Source: Bacteroidota bacterium
Lineage (GTDB): Bacteria; Bacteroidota; Bacteroidia; Chitinophagales; Chitinophagaceae
DNA length: 54,124 bases
Direction of reading: 5' to 3'
NCBI GenBank assembly: GCA_030706685.1
Contig: JAUZOA010000031.1
Span: 1 to 54,124 of the forward strand
Each line of letters starts with the position of its first letter. Within the stretch, counting starts at the first letter, position 1. Positions 35,451 to 43,667 of the stretch are shown one piece after another. The notes beneath the pieces are model-generated. The model worked only from the letters and a program-made list of their open reading frames with translations, ran no database searches and had not been told where the DNA came from. The position numbers were made by a program, and so were the translations under genes.

Positions 35451-36593
35451 TTACTTCCCTTTTAGGGTTGGAGGTTTCATCACTGCTTTTGGTTCTTTCT
35501 TTTCATTATTGGATTTCGGATTATCTTTTGGTTTCTCACTTTTCTTAGGATCAGAAAAAGGTTTCATAGAGACTGGATTAGTCACAAGGACTGGATTAGG
35601 GTTACTTTCTGCCTGTGCCGGTTCATTTACGTTCTCAGCAGATGTATTTTTTTCTGTAGCAGCTATCGCAGGATCTGCTTTTATTTCTTTCTGTTCTTTG
35701 ATCGCTTTTTCCGCGATCAGTGAATCGCTTTGTACTTCACTGCCTTGCTTTAATAACTCTTCAAGATTTGACCGTAACCGGGCCGTATCGGCTTTGGAAG
35801 CCTGTTTATCTCTTACACCAATTACCTGGCCCGCGTATTCCACATTAATAGTTTTATAAGCATTAAACCCTGCCTGGCTAAGTATGTTTTTATAAAACAC
35901 GAATAAACGATGGAACTTCCGGTCAATATTTTCACCAGTTCCCAGGATCACGGTATGATTACCCACTACCGGCATCATTTCAAAATTCTGGTCAGGAGTA
36001 ATATCTACCTGTGCTACTTGTGCCATCCAGAAAGGATCGTGAAGAATAAAGCCGGCTGTTGATTTTACATCTTGCAACAATGCACTATCTCTTTTGCTGA
36101 TAACTTTTTCCGGGAAACCGGTAAATACCGGGACTTTTGCGCTGATTTTTTCAGACAACGGGATCATTTTCCCTGTTTCGTCTATGTAGAAAGATTTGCC
36201 GGTAATCGTGAATAACCGGGCAATGGGTTCTCTTTCCAGTACAGATACATGTAATACATCCCGGTTATCGAAATAAAGCTCAGCATCTTTGATCCAGGTA
36301 TTTTTTTCCAGTTCCTGCTCGATCTGCAATAAATTGAATGATGATTTTGGCTGGCCTTTAATGTTACCCTTTGCAGCCGCTTTCAGCAGTTTTATTACAT
36401 CCTGCTCATCAACAAATGCATAGCACCCGGTGGAAAAATTAGTTTTTACTCCTTTTATCCTGATGGAAAAATCTTTGCAATGATCTTTCTTTTGCCTGCC
36501 GATGGCAGCGATCAGCAGCGTGAGCATACCTCCCCCAATTGACACCCATAGCGCAATAAATAAAATTTTCCTTATCGTCCCTTTTGCATTCAC
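35451..36593 (-). CDS. ftsQ: Cell division protein FtsQ
   Basis: 380-aa bitopic membrane protein: transmembrane helix at about 10-30, then a POTRA-like and beta domain (about 40-250) with FSIRIKGVKTNFS and VLEREPIARLF, and a C-terminal Lys/Pro/Asn-rich tail of ~100 residues ending in PPTLKGK. In the divisome it links FtsA/FtsZ to the septal synthase. The start is GTG 36593; no in-frame ATG fits. It sits 18 bases after murC in the operon. Confidence 0.88.
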   Translation of the reverse strand: MNAKGTIRKILFIALWVSIGGGMLTLLIAAIGRQKKDHCKDFSIRIKGVKTNFSTGCYAFVDEQDVIKLLKAAAKGNIKGQPKSSFNLLQIEQELEKNTWIKDAELYFDNRDVLHVSVLEREPIARLFTITGKSFYIDETGKMIPLSEKISAKVPVFTGFPEKVISKRDSALLQDVKSTAGFILHDPFWMAQVAQVDITPDQNFEMMPVVGNHTVILGTGENIDRKFHRLFVFYKNILSQAGFNAYKTINVEYAGQVIGVRDKQASKADTARLRSNLEELLKQGSEVQSDSLIAEKAIKEQKEIKADPAIAATEKNTSAENVNEPAQAESNPNPVLVTNPVSMKPFSDPKKSEKPKDNPKSNNEKKEPKAVMKPPTLKGK

Positions 36594-36611
36594 TGTTCTT
36601 TTTTTATGGCC

Positions 36612-38063
36612 TTATACATCCTGTTCCAGGCATTTTTTAATGGGTTCCACCAGTGTGTCGATATCGCCGGCGCCGGCCGTTATCAATATTTCGCCAAATT
36701 CCCGGTCAATATTTTTTATATAATCCTTCCTTATCCAATCCATTAATTTTTCCTTCGTCATAACTCTTTTATGGTCCGTTTTCATCTTTTTTATTATCAT
36801 TTCGCTGTTCACTCCTTCAACCGGTAATTCTCTGGCCGGGTAGATGGGCAACAGGATCACTTCATCGGCCAGGTCCAGCACTTCAGCAAACCCATTGGCC
36901 TGGTCTCTTGTTCTTGTGTACAGGTGCGGCTGAAAGATTATTGTACACTTTTTTTGGCGGAAAAGACTTTTAGCTCCCGTTATCAAAGCTTTCAATTCTT
37001 CAGGATGATGGGCATAATCATCAATGAAAACCGGCCTCGTCCCTAACCTTCCTGTTTTCGAAGAAGGAGGCAGAATATATTCAAATCTTCTCTTCACACC
37101 CCGGAATGATTCTATCGCCGCTTTGATCTTTTCACCATCAATTTTTAAAGAACTTGCTACCGCTATAGCCGCTACTGAATTCTCCACGTTATGCATCCCG
37201 CCCATATTCAGTCTCACATTATCCAGTGTATTATCTTTCATTACAACATCAAACTCATAACTGCCATTCATCATCCGGATATTGGCAGCATATAGGTCTG
37301 CGCTTTCATTCTGCAAGCTGTAAGTGATATGCTTACCGGCGTTCAATTCCTTTCCCCTTTTCAATCCAAACTTGCTGATCAATAAACCACCCGGCTTTAC
37401 TTTCCTGCTAAAATCAATAAAGCCTTGCTCTACCGATTCTGCTGTACCGTATATATCCAGGTGATCGGCATCCATCGATGTGATGACCGCGATATCAGGA
37501 CTTAATTTCAAAAAGCTCCGGTCATATTCATCCGCTTCCACTACGCAAACATTTCTCTCACTTCGCCAGAAATTCGTTCGGTAGTTTACGGAAATGCCGC
37601 CCAAAAACGCATTACAACCATACCCGCTGTCGCGCAGCAAATGCGCCGTCATCGTCGTAATAGTCGTTTTACCATGCGTACCGGCTATACATATATTAAA
37701 AGAACTTTCCGTTATCAATTGCAATACATCACTTCTCTTTACAACCTTGTACCCATGCTGCTGATAATACAGCAGCTCTTTGTGATCTTTTGGAACAGCT
37801 GGTGTATAAACTACCAATTGAGCCTCTTTCGGAATCAATTCAACATTCTCTTCATAATGGACGGCGATTCCAGCCGCTTCCAATTCTCTTGTCAAAGCCG
37901 TGGATGTTTTATCATAACCACTTACCCTGACACCTCCTGTGTGAAAGAACCTTGCTATCGCGCTCATCCCGATCCCACCGATACCGATAAAATACACTTC
38001 GTTCAGCTTGTCAATCCCCCCGAAGGGGGTATTCATAAGGACAGTATTGCTTGTATCATTCAT
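36612..38063 (-). CDS. murC: UDP-N-acetylmuramate--L-alanine ligase (MurC)
   Basis: 483-aa ATP-dependent ligase that adds L-Ala to UDP-MurNAc. N-terminal Rossmann signature FIGIGGIGMS, ATP loop GTHGKTT at 128-134, and family motifs EADEYDRSF and DDYAHHPEE. The N terminus carries TPFGG (12-16), encoded by a CCCCC-CGAA-GGGGG hairpin (38016-38029), probably a repeat-derived extension. A second ATG at codon 10 is an alternative start. Separated from murG by a duplicated segment. Confidence 0.96.
   Translation of the reverse strand: MNDTSNTVLMNTPFGGIDKLNEVYFIGIGGIGMSAIARFFHTGGVRVSGYDKTSTALTRELEAAGIAVHYEENVELIPKEAQLVVYTPAVPKDHKELLYYQQHGYKVVKRSDVLQLITESSFNICIAGTHGKTTITTMTAHLLRDSGYGCNAFLGGISVNYRTNFWRSERNVCVVEADEYDRSFLKLSPDIAVITSMDADHLDIYGTAESVEQGFIDFSRKVKPGGLLISKFGLKRGKELNAGKHITYSLQNESADLYAANIRMMNGSYEFDVVMKDNTLDNVRLNMGGMHNVENSVAAIAVASSLKIDGEKIKAAIESFRGVKRRFEYILPPSSKTGRLGTRPVFIDDYAHHPEELKALITGAKSLFRQKKCTIIFQPHLYTRTRDQANGFAEVLDLADEVILLPIYPARELPVEGVNSEMIIKKMKTDHKRVMTKEKLMDWIRKDYIKNIDREFGEILITAGAGDIDTLVEPIKKCLEQDV
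38016..38029. repeat. Small palindrome in the murC 5' coding region
   Basis: CCCCC-CGAA-GGGGG, read on the minus strand as TPFGG in MurC residues 12-16. The related protein core begins only at about residue 23 (VYFIGIGG). Confidence 0.6.
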
Positions 38064-38078
38064 AACCCTTAAAGGGCT

Positions 38079-38112
38079 TTTATAATTTCATCAGCGATTC
38101 TTTTATCGGCAT
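38079..38112. repeat. 34-bp duplicate of the murG 3' end, downstream copy
   Basis: Identical to 38179-38212 except for one base. On the minus strand it reads ADKRIADEIIKAL-stop in the same frame sense as the end of murG, so it looks like the original murG C terminus left behind when a repeat-bearing segment was inserted or duplicated. The copies are exactly 100 bp apart. Confidence 0.9.
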
Positions 38113-38178
38113 CCGGCCTCTCCCTTCCGTCCCTCTCCTTCGGAGAGGGAAACTACACCCTGGCTTTACCGGATATTC
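38113..38178. repeat. Palindromic element between the murG end duplications
   Basis: 66-bp segment starting CCGGCCTCTCCCTTCCGT, with hairpin CCCTCTCC-TTC-GGAGAGGG (38131-38149). It belongs to the CCTCTCC/GGAGAGG repeat group of the window. It supplies the present murG ending NIR-stop. Confidence 0.75.
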
Positions 38179-39245
38179 TTTATAATCTCATCAGCGATTC
38201 TTTTATCGGCATTCGTAATAGCTAATTTTCCAATATTCTCCTTTAGTTCAGCTTGCTTATTTTCATCCTTTGCCAGTTCGATGATTATCGGCACCACTTT
38301 GTCCAGCGCTTCGCTATCTTTTACCATCAGCGCTGCATTTTTATTAACCAGTTGTTTTGCGTTCACCGTCTGGTGATCTTCAGCTGCGAACGGGTAAGGC
38401 ACAAACAAAACAGGCTTTTTTACCACACATAATTCCGCTACGGTCATCGCTCCCGATCGCGACACTACTATATCGGCAGCGGCATAAGCATATTCCATCT
38501 GGTTAATGAAGGCTTTTACCCAAACTCCCCCGCCCGTTGTCGTTTTTGGCGTATACAGTTTACCCGTTTGCCAGATCAGTTGTAATCCCGCCTTCAACAG
38601 TTCACCCAGGTGTTTGTCTATTGCTTCATTAATAGATCTTGCCCCAAGGCTTCCCCCTACCACGAGTATTGTTTTCTTTTTTTCTTCCAATGAAAAGAAT
38701 TTCAGTCCTTCTGCCCGGGTAATGAGGGATCGGGCAATACCAGCCCGTACAGGATTTCCTGTTACAATAATTTTGTCCTTTGGAAAAAACTTTTCCATTC
38801 CATCAGTCCCGGTAAACACTTTCGTTGCCTTTTTTCCCAGCATAATATTCGATCTCCCGGCAAAAGAATTCGATTCATGAATGAAAGTCGGGATTTTCTT
38901 AGCCTGCGCCGATCTCAAAACAGGGAAGCTTGAATATCCTCCTACACCTACTGCGGCATTCGGTTTAAATTTTTTGAAGATGGACCGGACCTGCAAAAAA
39001 CTTTTCACCAGCTTAAAGGGTAAGCCGATATTTTTTATCAAAGAACTACGGTTGAAACCCGCTATATCCAGCCCTTCTATCTTGTATCCTGCCTGCGGTA
39101 CTTTTTCCATTTCCATTTTCCCTTTGGCACCGACAAACAATATTTCAATATCCTTATCTATCTCTTTCAATGCATTGGCAATCGCGATTGCCGGGAAAAT
39201 ATGTCCTCCTGTCCCTCCACCTGCTATTACAATTCGTTTACTCAT
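38166..39245 (-). CDS. murG: UDP-GlcNAc transferase MurG
   Basis: 359-aa GT28 glycosyltransferase converting lipid I to lipid II at the inner face of the membrane. N-terminal GGGTGGHIFPAIAIA loop, HESNSFAGRSN, and the C-terminal UDP-binding SRSGAMTVAELC and FAAEDHQTVNA motifs. ATG 39245 is chosen; a TTG at 39278 would add an unconserved 11-residue leader. The C terminus IADEIIKNIR is altered: an inserted segment displaced the apparent original ending IADEIIKAL, which survives 100 bp downstream. Confidence 0.96.
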   Translation of the reverse strand: MSKRIVIAGGGTGGHIFPAIAIANALKEIDKDIEILFVGAKGKMEMEKVPQAGYKIEGLDIAGFNRSSLIKNIGLPFKLVKSFLQVRSIFKKFKPNAAVGVGGYSSFPVLRSAQAKKIPTFIHESNSFAGRSNIMLGKKATKVFTGTDGMEKFFPKDKIIVTGNPVRAGIARSLITRAEGLKFFSLEEKKKTILVVGGSLGARSINEAIDKHLGELLKAGLQLIWQTGKLYTPKTTTGGGVWVKAFINQMEYAYAAADIVVSRSGAMTVAELCVVKKPVLFVPYPFAAEDHQTVNAKQLVNKNAALMVKDSEALDKVVPIIIELAKDENKQAELKENIGKLAITNADKRIADEIIKNIR

Positions 39246-39280
39246 TCTGTATTTTGTTTCGCCGCCGACACCGGACAATA

Positions 39281-39313
39281 TTCACCACTCTTTATTCGCT
39301 CTCACTACTCACC
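39281..39313. repeat. TGAGTAGTGAG-type repeat at the ftsW 3' end
   Basis: Minus strand reads GGTGAGTAGTGAGAGCGAAT then AAAGAGTGGTGAA; it encodes the last residues of FtsW (VSSESE) and its TAA. Related words occur at the ftsL and murD ends. Confidence 0.65.
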
Positions 39314-40560
39314 GCTTGCGTCTCCCCTTCCAATTGTTCAACATTTCTTGCCACACTTAATATAATTCCGATAGCCAGGCATGTAAATATGAAACTGGTG
39401 CCTCCCATACTTACCAATGGCAATGTGACACCGGTAACCGGGAACAGGTTCACCGTTACCGCCATATTTGCAATGGCTTGTATGGCGAGGGTAAAGCTTA
39501 ATCCCAGCGCGAGGAAAGCTCCGAACGCGTAAGGGCATTTTTTGAATATCCTGATACAACGAAACAGGAACACCAGGTAAATAAATACAATGAAAGCGCC
39601 GCCGATAAAACCATATTCTTCCATGATGATCGCGAAAATGAAATCATTGTATGCCTGCGGCAGATAATCTCTTGTAGTGCTGTTGCCCGGACCCACGCCA
39701 AATAAACCTCCGTTAGCTATGGCGATCTTAGCCTGGTTTACCTGGTACATTTCATCATTGTCTGCTTCTTTACTGCCATATATAAAATTCTCCACGCGGC
39801 TTATCCAGGTATCCGCTCTTCCGAATATACCGGAAGGGGTTTTCTTTACAGCGACCACTTCATCCACATTGTTGCCGGATTTGTGACGGATCACTGCAGC
39901 AGCAACAAGAAATACAATAGGTATCGCGGCGAGACCGATCGTTGCCAGTATATGTTTGGTCCTTGCGCGACCAATAAATAATAACATCAGGCAACTCGCT
40001 CCAAGCAGTAATGCTGTTGAAAGATTAGCAGGCGCAATTAATAAACAAGTAATGCCTACAGGTATGATCACCGGTAAAAATCCTTTTTTCCAGTCCTTGA
40101 TCACTTCCTGCTTCTTGCTGAGCAAACGCGCCAGGTACATGAACAAGGCGAGTTTGGCCAGGTCGGAAGTTTGCATGGTCATATTGATGAAGGGCAGCCG
40201 TATCCAGCGGCTTCCCTCATTCATACTTACACCAAAGAATAAGGTATATACAAGAAGAGGAATGGTGAGAATGAATAAGATCTTCGCAATCCCTGAATAA
40301 AAAGTATAGTTGATCCTGTGTGCAAAATAAACTACAAACAAGCCGACTAATATAAAAGCTACCTGCTTAAAAAGATATACTTCGGTATTTCCTTTATAAT
40401 TTTTATAAGCCAGTGAACCGGTAGCGCTGTACACCGCCAGTAATGAAACCAGTACCAGCAATACTGTTAATGCCCAGATTACTTTATCACCTTTAGTCTT
40501 GCTGACAAGATGACCAAAAGGGCTCTGCACCGGTTGTTGTATGTTGATTGCTTCTGACAT
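39292..40560 (-). CDS. ftsW: SEDS-family septal glycosyltransferase FtsW
   Basis: 422-aa polytopic membrane protein with about ten hydrophobic helices. SEDS landmarks are the early FLVGLFVVYFAHR-like helix (about 70-85), LYLARLL-type cytoplasmic segment, the large loop with the NYVDEVVAVKKT-like insertion (about 210-260), GLFGVGPGNS, and the end TGVTLPLVSMGGTS. With FtsI it polymerises septal peptidoglycan. The C-terminal VSSESE comes from a simple repeat. It lies between murD and murG as usual. Confidence 0.95.
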   Translation of the reverse strand: MSEAINIQQPVQSPFGHLVSKTKGDKVIWALTVLLVLVSLLAVYSATGSLAYKNYKGNTEVYLFKQVAFILVGLFVVYFAHRINYTFYSGIAKILFILTIPLLVYTLFFGVSMNEGSRWIRLPFINMTMQTSDLAKLALFMYLARLLSKKQEVIKDWKKGFLPVIIPVGITCLLIAPANLSTALLLGASCLMLLFIGRARTKHILATIGLAAIPIVFLVAAAVIRHKSGNNVDEVVAVKKTPSGIFGRADTWISRVENFIYGSKEADNDEMYQVNQAKIAIANGGLFGVGPGNSTTRDYLPQAYNDFIFAIIMEEYGFIGGAFIVFIYLVFLFRCIRIFKKCPYAFGAFLALGLSFTLAIQAIANMAVTVNLFPVTGVTLPLVSMGGTSFIFTCLAIGIILSVARNVEQLEGETQAVSSESE

Positions 40561-40656
40561 TATCTATAAAATCACAGTATCCTATTTCGCTCCTGCGGGG
40601 CGGATAGAATTTTGTTTTAAATTTTTTACTACCAACCTTACATCTCTACGGGATGT

Positions 40657-40673
40657 CCCACTACTCACTACAG
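40657..40673. repeat. TGAGTAGTGGG-type repeat at the murD stop
   Basis: Minus strand CTGTAGTGAGTAGTGGG; its first TAG is the murD stop codon. Same simple-word family as 39281-39313 and 47403-47439. Confidence 0.6.
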
Positions 40674-42023
40674 ATCTTTCACCGCCCTTTTAAACTGCGT
40701 TCCCCGGTCCTCATAATTCTTAAACAAATCAAAACTCGCACAGGCAGGGCTTAATAGCACAACATCTCCCTTGGTTGAAAAATGAAAGGCAGCATGTACG
40801 GCTTCTAAGGCGCTGCCTGTATTTACAATAGGGCTAATCATATTTCCAAAAGCTTCATGAATTTTCCTGTTGTCTGTTCCCAGGCAAATGATAGCTTTTA
40901 CTTTTTCTTTTACAAGATCAGCGATCAGTGAATAGTCATTTCCTTTGTCAACTCCTCCAAGGATCAGGATCGTTGGCTTTGTCATCGTCTCCAGGGCATA
41001 CCAGGTAGAGTTCACGTTGGTAGCCTTGCTGTCATTGATAAATTCAACCCCCCTTATCGTAGCTACATATTCCATACGATGTTCAAGGCTTTGAAAACTT
41101 ACGATGGCATCCTTTATCTTTTCCTTACTGATATCCATAGTAGTAGAGGCTACGCAAGCTGCCATAGTATTATACTGATTGTGCTTTCCTTTCAAAGCAA
41201 AATCATACACGCTCATGGATACAAAGTCTTGTCCTGTTCTTATGTACATATCCCCGTCTTTAATAAATGCCCCGTTGGGTAATTCTTTTTTCATACTTAT
41301 CGGCAGTTGTTTAGCTCGGATATTGAACCCGATAGCTATCGGGTCATATATATATTTCATAGTTACTTCATCGTCCGCACAGTAAATAAAATGATCAGTT
41401 GACTGCTGGTTCTCTGCAATCCGGAACTTACTGCGGATATAATTTTCGAATTTGTAATCGTACCGGTCCAGGTGATCTTCCGTGATATTGGTCAGTATGG
41501 CGATATCCGGCCTGAATGTTTTGATATCATCCAGTTGAAAACTGCTGATCTCTGCCACATACAATGCTTTGGGATCCAGGGCTACCTGCCGCGCAAAGGA
41601 ATGGCCGATATTTCCTACCAATGCGCAATCCAATCCCGCCTTTTTACAAATATGAAAGGTGAGCGCCGTGGTCGTTGTTTTTCCATTACTGCCGGTAATC
41701 GCGATGATCTTACTATTGCCTTTGAAGCGGTAGGCGAGTTCTATTTCGCTGATGATAGGAATGCCCTTCGCCCTGATCTTCTTTACCATTTCATTTTTCT
41801 CTGGTATGCCGGGGCTTTTCATTACTTCTTCGGCGTTGAGAATTCTTTCTTCATTAAGCTTACCTTCTTCAAATTCAATTCCTGCCTGCTGCAACTCGGT
41901 ACGATAATTTTCCTTCAAAGAACTTTCATCGGAGACAAAAACATCATATCCCATTTTTTTTGCCAGCAATGCAGCGCCTGCACCGCTTTCCCCTCCTCCC
42001 AATATGACAAATCGCCTGCCCAT
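40668..42023 (-). CDS. murD: UDP-MurNAc-L-Ala--D-Glu ligase (MurD)
   Basis: 451-aa ligase that adds D-Glu to the peptide stem. N-terminal Rossmann loop LGGGESGAG, ATP loop GSNGKTTTT at 111-119, EISSFQLDD and NDSKATN (about 340) motifs and C-terminal SPACASFDLFKN. A perfect 16-bp palindrome (41328-41343) is read in frame as DPIAIG, residues 227-232, in a surface-like region between the central-domain motifs. It is followed by mraY upstream after 167 bp of spacer. Confidence 0.96.
   Translation of the reverse strand: MGRRFVILGGGESGAGAALLAKKMGYDVFVSDESSLKENYRTELQQAGIEFEEGKLNEERILNAEEVMKSPGIPEKNEMVKKIRAKGIPIISEIELAYRFKGNSKIIAITGSNGKTTTTALTFHICKKAGLDCALVGNIGHSFARQVALDPKALYVAEISSFQLDDIKTFRPDIAILTNITEDHLDRYDYKFENYIRSKFRIAENQQSTDHFIYCADDEVTMKYIYDPIAIGFNIRAKQLPISMKKELPNGAFIKDGDMYIRTGQDFVSMSVYDFALKGKHNQYNTMAACVASTTMDISKEKIKDAIVSFQSLEHRMEYVATIRGVEFINDSKATNVNSTWYALETMTKPTILILGGVDKGNDYSLIADLVKEKVKAIICLGTDNRKIHEAFGNMISPIVNTGSALEAVHAAFHFSTKGDVVLLSPACASFDLFKNYEDRGTQFKRAVKDL
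41328..41343. repeat. Perfect 16-bp palindrome in frame in murD
   Basis: CCCGATAGCTATCGGG is its own reverse complement. It encodes DPIAIG plus flanking codons. In a coding region a chance 16-bp perfect palindrome is unlikely, so it is probably an inserted repeat; whether it recurs elsewhere in the genome cannot be seen here. Confidence 0.75.
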
Positions 42024-42190
42024 GGTTTATGCCGCACTTTTGTTAGCCCGTGCGGCGATAAGGCCTGTGTACGGATAATGGTTCTTCAAAAGCATTAGTT
42101 TCTCACTTGCACCACAATGACTTTATTTTTTCGTCCAGTTTCCAGCGGGGTAAAGGATGGTGGTTTTTCATTAACTCGTTTTACCCACCT

Positions 42191-43468
42191 TTATCTCAAC
42201 TTCAGCGTAACTATACTTAATAAAACCAGCAGCACCGTTACTATCCAAAACCTTGTCACAATCTTTGCCTCATGATATCCCTTCTTCTGGTAATGGTGAT
42301 GCAAAGGGCTCATCAAAAAAATTCTCCGGCCAGCACCATATTTTCTTTTGGTGTATTTAAAATATCCCACCTGCATTACCACACTTACATTCTCCACGAG
42401 GAATACTCCGCAGAAGATCGGTATGAGCAATTCTTTGTGAACAATGATGGCCAATGCTGCGATGATGCCCCCCAGTGTCAGGCTTCCCGTATCACCCATG
42501 AATACCTGTGCCGGGTATGAATTGAACCACAAAAAACCAATACAAGCCCCGATCATGGCTGCGATGAAAATGGATAACTCACCAAGATTGGGGATGTACA
42601 TTATATTCAGGTAATCGGCAAAGATCAGGTTGCCACTGGCATAGGCAAAGATTCCAAGCAAGACCCCTATCAACGCAGATGTACCCGTTACCAATCCATC
42701 CAGGCCATCGGTTATATTCGCTCCATTCGATACTGCCGTTATGATAAATATTACAATCAGTATAAAAAGTATCCAGCTATAGTCTCTCAAGCTTACCGGC
42801 AGCAATTTTGAATAATTGAATTCATGGTTTTTCACAAAGGGTATGGTCGTTACGGGTACTTTCGTTTCCACAAAAAACCTTTGTTTTCCATTAATAGTGG
42901 TCCTGATAACAGAGCTGTCGGTAGCTGTTGGCGTACCAATAAACTCTCTCCAGGTTTTCACATTACTATTAAAATAAAGTGTAGCGCCGACAATGATACC
43001 GAGCCCCACCTGTCCCAATATTTTAAACCACCCCGCTAACCCGTCCTTATCTCCTTTTTTATAAGTTCCACCCTGTTGTTGCGCCAATCGTTTTGCTCTC
43101 AGCTTTAAGTAATCATCAACAAATCCAATAATGCCGAGCCATATAGTACTTACGAGCATCAGCCTGATATAGACTTTATTCAGGTTGGCCAATAGCAATG
43201 TCGGTATAAGAATGGCCAGGATGATAATGATCCCTCCCATCGTGGGCGTTCCTTTCTTGCTTTGTTCGCCTGCCAATCCAAGATCACGCACGCTTTCCCC
43301 TACCAGCTTTCTTCTCAGATACGCGATTATCTTGCGTCCGAACAACATAGATATTACCAACGCCAACAGCATGGCCATTATCACCCGGAAAGTGATAAAA
43401 TCAAACAAGTAGCTCCCCGGGAACTTTATTCCTTCCTGTTTAAACCATTGAAATAAATGATACAGCAT
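42191..43468 (-). CDS. mraY: Phospho-MurNAc-pentapeptide transferase (MraY)
   Basis: 425-aa polytopic enzyme making lipid I from UDP-MurNAc-pentapeptide and undecaprenyl phosphate. Catalytic signatures are [24 protein letters not shown] and [14 protein letters not shown] ~60-residue loop (about 165-230, with [10 protein letters not shown]) is inserted compared with the E. coli enzyme, which is usual for Bacteroidota by my recollection. It lies between murE and murD. Confidence 0.96.
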   Translation of the reverse strand: MLYHLFQWFKQEGIKFPGSYLFDFITFRVIMAMLLALVISMLFGRKIIAYLRRKLVGESVRDLGLAGEQSKKGTPTMGGIIIILAILIPTLLLANLNKVYIRLMLVSTIWLGIIGFVDDYLKLRAKRLAQQQGGTYKKGDKDGLAGWFKILGQVGLGIIVGATLYFNSNVKTWREFIGTPTATDSSVIRTTINGKQRFFVETKVPVTTIPFVKNHEFNYSKLLPVSLRDYSWILFILIVIFIITAVSNGANITDGLDGLVTGTSALIGVLLGIFAYASGNLIFADYLNIMYIPNLGELSIFIAAMIGACIGFLWFNSYPAQVFMGDTGSLTLGGIIAALAIIVHKELLIPIFCGVFLVENVSVVMQVGYFKYTKRKYGAGRRIFLMSPLHHHYQKKGYHEAKIVTRFWIVTVLLVLLSIVTLKLR

Positions 43469-43500
43469 TGCTGGTTATTGGTTATAAGCATCGCCCTATT

Positions 43501-43550
43501 AGCCCCCTCCCTGCTTCGCTTTGGCCGCAATGACGCAGAGAGGGAGGCCG
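43501..43550. repeat. Palindromic element in the mraY-murE spacer, copy 1
   Basis: Left arm AGCCCCCTCCCTGC and right arm GCAGAGAGGGAGGC, separated by about 20 bases. Same CCTCC/GGAGG group as the metG and ftsA elements. Confidence 0.75.
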
Positions 43551-43633
43551 GGTTTTCTATTTTCAATCAACTGTTGTAATTGAGCATTTCAACTACATTA
43601 ATTCTGTTCAGCTATTGGCCCCTGTGTCAGCGA

Positions 43634-43667
43634 GTCCTTCCCTTTAGGGAGGATTCAGGCGGGGCTT
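43634..43667. repeat. Palindromic element abutting the murE stop codon
   Basis: GTCCTTCCCTTTAGGGAGGA followed by TTCAGGCGGGGCTT. Its right end touches the TAG stop (43668-43670) of murE. The stem CCTTCCCT/AGGGAGG is imperfect. Confidence 0.7.

Noticed and set aside
39246-39278. TTG-initiated extension of murG
   Set aside because: The added residues are not related to MurG N termini, whereas ATG 39245 opens right at the conserved GGGTGGH loop.
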